Below the pieces are notes generated by a model that was not told where the DNA came from, did not search any database, and worked only from the letters and a program-made list of their open reading frames with translations. A stretch of DNA of 23,133 nucleotides from VBAS01 sp964581455. GTDB taxonomy: Bacteria > Bacteroidota > Bacteroidia > Chitinophagales > Chitinophagaceae. Position numbers and translations under genes: made by a program. Every line of letters starts with the position of its first letter. Position 1 is the first letter of the stretch. This document shows, piece after piece, positions 16,203 through 22,194 of this stretch. The stretch lies in contig CAZOOT010000043.1 in the NCBI GenBank assembly GCA_964581455.1, forward strand, positions 1 to 23,133, read 5' to 3'.

Positions 16203-16634
16203 ATGCAAAGACTAAAGCCAGAAGTTGATATAGTAAAAGATATTCTTGAAGCTGTTTTAGAGGCACAGCCATTATCATCATTCACAAAAAGTCTTTATCA
16301 TCAATACCAGGAAAGAGGTGGCTTAAGCAAAAAGCAATTACAGGGCTTGTTGAATAAAGCAGAAAAAATCTCATCTATCCCTCCGGGAAAACTGGCTACA
16401 CTGGAAGCAATCATTTTGCATAAACATTCAAAACACAAATCTGAATTGCCCGCAATTACACCTTTATATACTAAAAATGAGGAAGCCGGAAGAAAAATTG
16501 AATCCATACTTTTAAAATATCCCCAGCACAAACGGATCTTATTTTTGAAATTAAAGTTTGACAACAATGAAGTGTTAAGTAATACGGATCTGGCAGAGCT
16601 GGAAAAATTTCATAAACTGCTTATCAAAGACTGA
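16203..16634 (+). CDS. Small helical cytoplasmic protein, unknown
   Basis: 143 residues, no signal peptide, no membrane helix. The sequence is predominantly helical and lysine-rich. The segment GGLSKKQLQGLLNKAEKIS (40-58) looks like a turn followed by an amphipathic helix of the helix-turn-helix type, and residues 60-75 (PPGKLATLEAIILHK) form a second helix. I do not recognise the family and cannot assign a function; DNA or protein binding is only a guess. The ATG at 16203 lies 18 bases after the lipocalin-like gene, so both genes probably share a transcript. It is convergent with the amidase gene, whose end is 18 bases away, leaving no room for a separate terminator. Confidence 0.75.
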   Translation: MQRLKPEVDIVKDILEAVLEAQPLSSFTKSLYHQYQERGGLSKKQLQGLLNKAEKISSIPPGKLATLEAIILHKHSKHKSELPAITPLYTKNEEAGRKIESILLKYPQHKRILFLKLKFDNNEVLSNTDLAELEKFHKLLIKD

Positions 16635-16652
16635 CCGGTTAATATTAAAAAA

Positions 16653-17246
16653 TTAATTCACCAGCTTTTTAACTTCTGCTTTGATAAATCCATTCTCCAG
16701 GTATTTGTAAAGATTCTTCCCCGGACAACTGGTTTGAGATGAAAAGTCTTTGTGAGACGCAAGCGTTTCAATTGAAAGATTATACTTTTTGATGCAATAA
16801 CCAATCAGTTTTATTAAAGCACTTAGCTGCATCACAGTCATTTCCTGTTCATTCATATTTCCAAGACAGGTGATTAATAAATGCCCAGTTGGATCATATT
16901 CAGTAGCAGTTTCACCAACTGTAAACACATCCCTTCCTTCAAAAACACTTCCGTCCGGAGCTATCAGGAAATGATAGGGAATGTCTGCCCAATTCCTGTC
17001 GGGTCCCATCCCCCATACCTGTATTCTCTTTATTTTAGAAGCTGCATCATCAGAAAGCAGGAGTCTTGTACCCTCATGATGTATTGTTACCCGATCCGGT
17101 TTATGCGTTTGATAAGGTTTGGGGTTATTGGCATTCCAATCTGCCCGGCTTATAATTCTGATAGAATCCTTCTTCGTTGCCTTTTTTGCTGAGGAACAAG
17201 CTGAAATAACCAGTGTAAGAAAAATGAGGTGATATAACTTCATCAC
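16653..17246 (-). CDS. Lipoprotein N-acetylmuramoyl-L-alanine amidase (amidase_2/PGRP fold)
   Basis: 197 residues. The lipobox VISAC places the lipidated cysteine at C17. Residues 29-180 are an amidase_2/PGRP domain: RADWNANNP at the start, the first zinc ligand H56 in VTIHHEGT, Y91 in IPYHFLIAPDGSVFEGRD, then H165 and C174 in SHKDFSSQTSCPG. H56, H165 and C174 match the His-His-Cys zinc site of T7 lysozyme-type amidases, and Y91 the catalytic tyrosine; the lysine at the second catalytic position is replaced by T172, as in some PGRPs. It cleaves the bond between muramic acid and L-alanine of peptidoglycan, presumably from the periplasmic face of a membrane, in wall recycling or remodelling. 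Two tandem ATG codons open the frame. Confidence 0.9.
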   Translation of the reverse strand: MMKLYHLIFLTLVISACSSAKKATKKDSIRIISRADWNANNPKPYQTHKPDRVTIHHEGTRLLLSDDAASKIKRIQVWGMGPDRNWADIPYHFLIAPDGSVFEGRDVFTVGETATEYDPTGHLLITCLGNMNEQEMTVMQLSALIKLIGYCIKKYNLSIETLASHKDFSSQTSCPGKNLYKYLENGFIKAEVKKLVN

Positions 17247-17273
17247 CCAAATTAATAAATTCGTAAATCCTAT

Positions 17274-17313
17274 AAAAAAAACCTCACAGCATTACTCATT
17301 TATGCTGTGAGGT
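17274..17313 (-). terminator. Intrinsic terminator between two minus-strand genes
   Basis: A perfect 12-bp stem (17281-17292 with 17302-17313) with a 9-base loop. On the minus strand a run of eight T residues follows (A at 17274-17281). It ends the gene at 17326-17781, so the amidase downstream has its own promoter, which must lie within the short space from about 17247 to 17273 or overlap the hairpin. Confidence 0.9.
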
Positions 17314-17325
17314 AAACAAATTATT

Positions 17326-17781
17326 TCATTTGCGAACAGTACTTCTGCTATCCGTTTTAATAGAAGCAAGAACAAGTCCCCCAGGCATTTCCTTTGATGA
17401 ATAAAATAATCTTAAGGAAACATCGCCTTTTTCCAACCCCAGGATATCTTTTACTTTACAGGTCATTGATGCCTGGCCATCCGAAAAAGTCCAGCTTTTC
17501 AGTACTTTGTCATGCTGATCTTTTACGGTAATAGTTTTACTTTTTCCAACCACTCCGCAATGGCTATAGCTGATACGCAATTCGTCCTCAGCATTATTTT
17601 GTTTCAATTCAATTGATTTAATGTTCTTATCTCCATAAACAAATTGCTTTATAAGCAATTTGTCATTGAGATGAATGGTGAAACTGTCACCCCCCCAACG
17701 GATAGTAAATGAAAATAATGTAAAACTGGCTGCTATAAGCAGGCTGGAAATAATAATTAATTTACGATTGATCTTTTTCAT
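17326..17781 (-). CDS. Membrane-anchored or secreted beta-rich protein, unknown
   Basis: 151 residues. A basic start (KKINRK) is followed by one hydrophobic stretch at about 8-26. No lipobox is present, so it is either a signal peptide or a single anchor. The mature part begins RWGGDSFTIHLNDKLLIKQFVYGD and continues as alternating strands (LRISYSHCGVVGKSKTITVKD, LKSWTFSDGQASMTCKVKDIL, VSLRLFYSS). Two cysteines (in SHCG and MTCK) are well placed for a disulfide, which suggests a periplasmic location. Similar short proteins with the GGDSFTI opening occur in Chitinophagaceae, but I know of no function. A palindrome lies 30 bases upstream of the start. Monocistronic. Confidence 0.75.
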   Translation of the reverse strand: MKKINRKLIIISSLLIAASFTLFSFTIRWGGDSFTIHLNDKLLIKQFVYGDKNIKSIELKQNNAEDELRISYSHCGVVGKSKTITVKDQHDKVLKSWTFSDGQASMTCKVKDILGLEKGDVSLRLFYSSKEMPGGLVLASIKTDSRSTVRK

Positions 17782-17810
17782 ACTATACTTTTTTAAAGGT
17801 TAAAAAATGA

Positions 17811-17828
17811 AAATGTTTTTAAACATTT
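17811..17828. repeat. 18-bp palindrome upstream of the unknown membrane-anchored gene
   Basis: AAATGTTT at 17811-17818 and AAACATTT at 17821-17828 are perfect inverted repeats separated by TT. The element lies 30 bases upstream of the ATG at 17781 on the minus strand, a plausible place for an operator. No regulator is identified. Confidence 0.4.
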
Positions 17829-17975
17829 ACTGATTCCACAAAATGAAAATATAGTTTGGGCAGGAACAATTTGTTTTGATGAAATGCAATATTCCCTTGA
17901 CTTATTGTGAATATAAGGACCTTTAAGAAAGGTTATTTTCTCTCAGATTTGTAATTGTAAAACTTACCCAGATCC

Positions 17976-18068
17976 TTAATTATCCCTTTTTTTCCTGCTG
18001 AATAGAAAAAATAGTAAAGTAATTATCAGTACTGCTACAGAACCGTAAACCATATAGCTAAGAGGCAT
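17976..18068 (-). CDS. Possible 30-residue single-helix membrane peptide
   Basis: An ATG at 18068 on the minus strand opens a 30-codon frame ending in TAA at 17976. The product starts MPLSYMVYG, has one hydrophobic helix of about 17 residues (VAVLIITLLFFLF), and ends in a basic SRKKRDN tail. This is the layout of small bacterial membrane peptides or of the C-terminal anchor of a lost larger gene. An in-frame stop lies seven codons upstream of the ATG, so the frame is self-contained. It lies in the 355-base gap between 17782 and 18136, just ahead of the serine hydrolase gene on the opposite strand. I have no homology support, only a clear hydrophobic/basic pattern that is unlikely, but not impossible, by chance. 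Confidence 0.4.
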   Translation of the reverse strand: MPLSYMVYGSVAVLIITLLFFLFSRKKRDN

Positions 18069-18136
18069 CTGAAATTGAATTGAATACTAAGCTACCAGAA
18101 TTATTTAATATTGCTAACTTATACCTTATTCAAAAA

Positions 18137-19222
18137 ATGAATACCCTGAAATATTTATCATTTACATTACTAGTTCTGATTTTTGGATGTAATCCAAAAG
18201 TGAATGAAACTGAAAAAAAACTTGATTCACTTTTTGATTCAATTTTCAAAGCAGATGAACCCGGTGCTGCAGTTTTGATTGCAAAAGGAGGAAAAATTAT
18301 TTATGAAAAAGGATATGGCATTGCTGATATAAATACAAAGGAAAAAATAACAAGTAACACATTGTTCAATTTAGGCTCCATCAGCAAAACCTTTGTTGCT
18401 TATGGCATTTTATTATTAGCAAAAGAAAATAAACTCTCACTGGATAATGACCTTTATAAATATTATCCTGATTTTAAAGATTCAATACTGGCAAAAAAAG
18501 TAAAAATCCGCCATCTGCTTACGCATAGCTCGGGATTACCTGATACCAGAAATGTTTCCGGGGATAGCATTTTTTATTTAACCGCTAAAGATGAAGAAAA
18601 CTGGGCTCCGGTAAAAAATGCTGAATACCTGGAATTTGAACCTGGTGAAAAATTCAATTATTCAAATCCTGCATTTAATGGGCTTGCATTGATTATTGAA
18701 AAGGTAAGTGGATTGAAATGGCAGGATTATATTCAGGAAAACATTATGAAACCATCCGGTATGAAAACATCTACCATTACTGATGGACCACATCCGGAAA
18801 AAGGAGTTTCACATGGCTATTTATTTGATAAAAATAAATATGTTGAAAAAGATTATGGTGAAGAACCCACTTTCGCAGCCTCCGGCAATGGAGGAGTCTG
18901 GAGCAGTGTAAGAGAATTATGGAGCTATGAACAAGCAATTCAAAAGAATATTTTCCTGGATAGCAACTGGATCAATAAATCAAGAACAGTTACTTTTTTT
19001 CCAAACTGGACAGACAGCCTGCCGGCAAAAATCGGGTTAAGCTGGTTTCTTGGTGAATTTGAGAATGCAAAGATAATTTTTCATACCGGTTCACAGGGAG
19101 GTTTCCGGTCTGATTATGTTTGGATCCCCGGAGAAAACATATTTTATGTTCTTCTTTGTAACACACCCAAACCCCTTGATCAAATAAGAAAAGAAGTTCT
19201 GTCTGCTGTTACGGAACATTAG
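18137..19222 (+). CDS. Serine hydrolase lipoprotein of the beta-lactamase/class C-like family
   Basis: 361 residues counted from the ATG at 18137. A TTG at 18080 could extend the frame by 19 residues but would bury the signal sequence. The lipobox is LIFGC (C18). The three active-site motifs of the penicillin-recognising serine hydrolases are present: SxxK as S81-I-S-K84, YSN at 175-177 (tyrosine as general base), and HTG at 316-318 in place of KTG. HLLTHSSGLPD (126-136) is also characteristic of the class C/EstB-like group. The protein could be a peptidase or esterase acting on peptidoglycan stems or small esters; true beta-lactamase activity is possible but cannot be asserted. The HTG motif is usual for esterase and D-aminopeptidase-like members. 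Anchored to a membrane and facing the periplasm or the exterior. No partner gene. Confidence 0.9.
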   Translation: MNTLKYLSFTLLVLIFGCNPKVNETEKKLDSLFDSIFKADEPGAAVLIAKGGKIIYEKGYGIADINTKEKITSNTLFNLGSISKTFVAYGILLLAKENKLSLDNDLYKYYPDFKDSILAKKVKIRHLLTHSSGLPDTRNVSGDSIFYLTAKDEENWAPVKNAEYLEFEPGEKFNYSNPAFNGLALIIEKVSGLKWQDYIQENIMKPSGMKTSTITDGPHPEKGVSHGYLFDKNKYVEKDYGEEPTFAASGNGGVWSSVRELWSYEQAIQKNIFLDSNWINKSRTVTFFPNWTDSLPAKIGLSWFLGEFENAKIIFHTGSQGGFRSDYVWIPGENIFYVLLCNTPKPLDQIRKEVLSAVTEH

Positions 19223-19358
19223 GTCAATCCGGAAATCCTCTGATTGTAAATTTTTAATAAATAAGTATTACTACTTTGGCACGATGAATAAAATCATTAA
19301 TCCTTAACAGAAAAACACAATTTGTAGTTTTCTGCCTACAATCCAGTCATTCAAATCA

Positions 19359-19560
19359 TCACATCATTTTAATATTATGCTCTATTGGAAGATGGGGTTT
19401 TAATTCACTTCTTTTGTAAAAGAACATCAGTAAGATTATTCCTGTGACGATAGCCAGATAAAAGATCAGGTATCATTTGAAAACAAGTCCTGAAAGACCG
19501 TACCAATGCCAATTGTCCAAAGTCCAATGCCCAATTTGAAAAATTCGACCCTATGATATT
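19359..19560 (-). pseudogene. Remnant of a small membrane-protein gene
   Basis: Read on the minus strand, one frame ending with TGA at 19359-19361 encodes YLIFYLAIVTGIILLMFFYKRSE and a polar tail: a clear membrane helix followed by a basic end. Directly upstream in frame is a TGA at 19473-19475, preceded by YGLSGLVFK. A TGG-to-TGA change would join them. A second frame a little further upstream encodes FFKLGIGLWTIGIGT, another helix-like stretch. No ATG opens either frame. I infer a decayed gene of about 60 to 70 codons for a protein with two membrane helices, damaged by one nonsense and one frameshift mutation. It fills most of the 367-base gap from 19223 to 19589. An alternative is chance hydrophobic sequence in AT-rich DNA. 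Confidence 0.35.
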
Positions 19561-19589
19561 TATTTTTTAATCTAGATTAATTTTCAATT

Positions 19590-20018
19590 ATGAAATTCTT
19601 TAATAACACTAAATCAGCCAAAGAAGATGTAACTACATTTTCAGTAAAAGAAGTGATTGATCAACTGATAAAAGTGGTCCTGCTCAGCTGTACTCAAAAA
19701 GGAATTGTAATCCTCAATGAAGTAAACCCCGGATTAAAGTCTAAGAGTAATATAAACATTTTGGCTCTTGTACTGGGTAATCTCATAAATGAAGCTACCA
19801 GCTTCAGTGAAAATGATTGTCTTCGAATAAGCTCTTCAGAAAATGGTGAGATCATAGTTAGTTCCAAAAAAAGCAATCTTGGAAAAAACAGATCCTTTAT
19901 GGTCAGTATTGATTCTTTACAAATTATTGCAGAAAGATTGGGTGCACCTGTCTATATATCAGGTTCTTTTAATAATGGTGTTGAAATTTTTGTACGTTTT
20001 AACAAAAAAGCAGCATAA
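19590..20018 (+). CDS. Free-standing degenerate HATPase-like (GHKL) domain protein
   Basis: 142 residues, no signal peptide and no membrane segment. The layout follows the ATP-binding domain of histidine kinases: an opening strand and helix (FSVKEVIDQLIKVV), a strand (IVILNEVNPGLK), an N-box-like helix LVLGNLINEATSFS at 60-73 (N64 in the conserved asparagine position), and a C-terminal IIAERLGAPVYISGSFNNGVEIFVRF, close to the kinase ending with G-G-x-I-x-V-x-S then a strand. The DxGxG motif (G1 box) expected after the RISSSENGEIIVSSKK strand is absent, and the G2 loop is not recognisable. It probably cannot bind ATP normally. No dimerisation helix or phosphorylated histidine is present. A role as a protein-interaction decoy or anti-sigma-like module is only a guess. 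Own terminator downstream. Confidence 0.75.
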   Translation: MKFFNNTKSAKEDVTTFSVKEVIDQLIKVVLLSCTQKGIVILNEVNPGLKSKSNINILALVLGNLINEATSFSENDCLRISSSENGEIIVSSKKSNLGKNRSFMVSIDSLQIIAERLGAPVYISGSFNNGVEIFVRFNKKAA

Positions 20019-20085
20019 TAATTTAAAATAAAAGACAAACTTGCATGTAATAAAATTTTTCATTTTTTGTTTTAGTAGAAGAGGG

Positions 20086-20118
20086 AAAGTGAAACCTGGA
20101 CAGGTTTCACTTTTTTTT
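20086..20118 (+). terminator. Intrinsic terminator of the HATPase-like gene
   Basis: An 11-bp perfect stem (20087-20097 with 20102-20112) around a GGAC loop is followed by T residues to 20118. It separates the HATPase-like gene from the sterol-desaturase-like gene. Confidence 0.9.
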
Positions 20119-20149
20119 GCCCTAACTTTATTTTCCAAACAGATATTGT

Positions 20150-21427
20150 ATGGAAACTTATGGCAAGCTGCTGAACATCACAGTTCCCTTTTTCCTTTTT
20201 TTCTTTTTTGTTGAAAAACTTGTGGAGTGGAAAAAAAATCTACAGGTTATCCGAGGACTGGACAGTGTTTCCAGTTTCAGCAGTGGTATTACGAATGTAG
20301 TAAAAGATGTGCTGGGCATTGGGCTTGCTATCATTTCCTATGGATGGCTCCTGGATAAGATAGCTATTTTTAAAGTTGAAGCTACCCTCCTCACCTACCT
20401 GATTGCTTTTATTGTAATTGATTTCCAGGGGTACTGGGTACATTGCTGGTGCCATAAAATAAATTTTTTCTGGAACTACCACATCATTCATCATAGCAGT
20501 GAAGAATTTAATCTTTCCTGTGCTCTGCGGCAATCAATTTCCAATTTTATTAATTTCTTTACTTTTTTATTGATCCCGGCAGCTATACTGGGCGTGCCGG
20601 AAAAAGTAATTGCTATTGTAGCTCCGCTGCACCTTTTTCTTCAGTATTGGTATCATACACAACTCATAAATAAACTAGGGTTTCTGGAGCATATTATTGT
20701 TACACCTTCCCATCACCGGGTGCATCATGCAATTAATAAAGAATACATGGATAAGAATCTTTCACAGATTTTTATTTTCTGGGATAAACTATTTGGCACA
20801 TTTCAAAAAGAACTGGATGATGTAAAGCCGGTATATGGTGTCACCCGTCCGGTAAGAACCTGGAATCCGATTAAAATAAATTTCATTCATATCTGGTTAT
20901 TGATGAAAGATGCCTGGCATACCCGGAGTTGGAAGAATAAATTGCGAATATGGTTTATGCCAACCGGCTGGCGACCGGAGGATGTACAAGAAAAATATCC
21001 TGTGTACTATATCGACGATATTAAAAACTATAAAAAATTTGACACCCCTGCCTCAAAATCATTTATAGCCTGGAGCTGGGCACAAATGTTTTTTAACTAC
21101 TTTCTTTTGGTCTACTTTTTTGCATTTATTGCACAAATAGGAACACCACATATTTTTTACTATGGGGCCTTTGTATTTATATCTATTTATGCCTATACCG
21201 ATTTGATGGATGGCAACAGGGGTGCCCTTTATCTGGAAGTTTTTAAATCCTGCATTGGTATATTTATTATTTATTATTATGGCGACTGGTTTTTTTCTTC
21301 CCAACATTGGCCATGGTATCATTTTGTTGTTGGCTGCTATCTCCTCTTTTCTGTAATTGCGGTTTGTTATTTTGTACTCATTGAAATGAAAAAAAACAAA
21401 AATGAAAAACCGGCTATGGGTTTTTAA
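20150..21427 (+). CDS. Membrane fatty-acid hydroxylase/sterol desaturase family protein, AGMO-like
   Basis: 425 residues with about eight to nine hydrophobic stretches. The di-iron histidine clusters of the family are all visible: H98 and H102 in HCWCH, H111, H114 and H115 in HIIHH, and H188, H189, H192 and H193 in HHRVHH. The segment DFQGYWVHCWCHKINFFWNYHIIHHSSEEFN is typical of bacterial sterol desaturase/alkylglycerol-monooxygenase-like proteins. These di-iron enzymes use oxygen to hydroxylate or desaturate a lipid carbon. After the catalytic half (to about residue 215) the protein carries a second membrane-rich half with four more helices, also seen in alkylglycerol monooxygenase, and the total length fits that subgroup. 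The lipid substrate is unknown, and sterols are unlikely in this kind of bacterium. Single-gene unit with a terminator about 100 bases downstream. Confidence 0.9.
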   Translation: METYGKLLNITVPFFLFFFFVEKLVEWKKNLQVIRGLDSVSSFSSGITNVVKDVLGIGLAIISYGWLLDKIAIFKVEATLLTYLIAFIVIDFQGYWVHCWCHKINFFWNYHIIHHSSEEFNLSCALRQSISNFINFFTFLLIPAAILGVPEKVIAIVAPLHLFLQYWYHTQLINKLGFLEHIIVTPSHHRVHHAINKEYMDKNLSQIFIFWDKLFGTFQKELDDVKPVYGVTRPVRTWNPIKINFIHIWLLMKDAWHTRSWKNKLRIWFMPTGWRPEDVQEKYPVYYIDDIKNYKKFDTPASKSFIAWSWAQMFFNYFLLVYFFAFIAQIGTPHIFYYGAFVFISIYAYTDLMDGNRGALYLEVFKSCIGIFIIYYYGDWFFSSQHWPWYHFVVGCYLLFSVIAVCYFVLIEMKKNKNEKPAMGF

Positions 21428-21530
21428 ACCTTATCTCATTTGTTTTTCAGCAACTTTATTATTATTTAAAATAATCCAATCTTCAACAATTACTCAATCT
21501 TAAGTGTTTTGAAAAATAAATGTAAATTGT

Positions 21531-21552
21531 AAAGGGTGAAGCAACCCTTTTT
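21531..21552 (+). terminator. Intrinsic terminator or attenuator ahead of the sigma-factor gene
   Basis: A 7-bp stem (AAAGGGT at 21531-21537 with ACCCTTT at 21544-21550) is followed by a short T-run. It lies 104 bases after the hydroxylase-like gene and only 38 bases before the sigma-factor start. It could end the first or act in the leader of the second. Confidence 0.7.
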
Positions 21553-21589
21553 GCTTTATCACCGATTAATTAACGAAACATAAAAACAA

Positions 21590-22194
21590 TTGCTGACTGC
21601 CGGGGAACTGACCCAACATATAAAAGGATGTATCCGGAATAACAGAGAGAGCCAGAAAATTATTTATAGCTCTTTCTATGGCTATGCTTTGGCTGTTTGT
21701 GAACGATATGCAGGAAGTCATGATGATGCAATGGAAATTCTGAACGACGGGTTTCTGAAAATATTTAAAGAAATACATAAATACAAACCGATGTATACTG
21801 ATGGCATGGCATCATTTACCGGGTGGTTAAGAAAGATCATGGTATATACTTCCATCGACCATTACAGAAAAAACAAAAAACACTTACTTAATATTCATAC
21901 TGATCCCACTTTGCTGCAAATAGCAGCACCATATGAATCAGCAATTGATAAACTGTCTTATGAAGAAATTCTGAAGGCCATCCAGTTATTATCTCCGGCA
22001 TACCGTACTGTATTTAATTTGTTTGTTATNNNNNNNNNNNNNNNNNNNNNNNNNGGTTAAGCCTTAACTAAATTTCGAAAAAACTGGGTATAGCAGAAGG
22101 CACTTCAAAGTCAAATCTTTCAAAAGCAAGAATGCATTTACAAAATATTTTAATGAAAACAAATCAAATACAATACACGAAAAATGTCGTTTGA
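21590..22194 (+). CDS. ECF-type RNA polymerase sigma factor, interrupted by an assembly gap
   Basis: The frame opens with TTG at 21590; an in-frame TAA lies three codons upstream, and the first in-frame ATG falls inside the sigma region 2 homology, so a TTG start is the best choice. Region 2 is visible as YALAVCERYAGSHDDAMEILNDGFLKIFKEI and FTGWLRKIMVYTSIDHYRK. Region 4 begins with LSPAYRTVFNLFV, then 25 N residues intervene (22030-22054), and the homology resumes as ISKKLGIAEGTSKSNLSKARMHLQNIL, the DNA-reading helix-turn-helix, ending in TGA at 22192-22194. Just after the gap an in-frame TAA falls where a glutamate codon (GAA) is expected, and one base seems missing in GGTTAAGC, so the gap edge is likely faulty. 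The stop overlaps the next gene by 11 bases. Confidence 0.85.
22030..22054. other. Assembly gap of 25 N
   Basis: Twenty-five unresolved bases interrupt the sigma-factor gene inside region 4. Comparing the flanking codons with the usual region 4 pattern (FNLFVIEGYSLNEISKKLG-like) suggests the true gap may be only a few bases long, so the N count is probably a placeholder. Confidence 0.95.

Noticed and set aside
18080..18136. TTG-initiated extension of the serine hydrolase
   Set aside because: It would put 19 polar residues in front of a lipobox signal peptide. The ATG at 18137 gives a normal lipoprotein leader.
18137..19222. Calling the serine hydrolase a beta-lactamase resistance gene
   Set aside because: SxxK, YSN and HTG motifs are shared by esterases and peptidases of the same superfamily, and nothing in the context indicates resistance.
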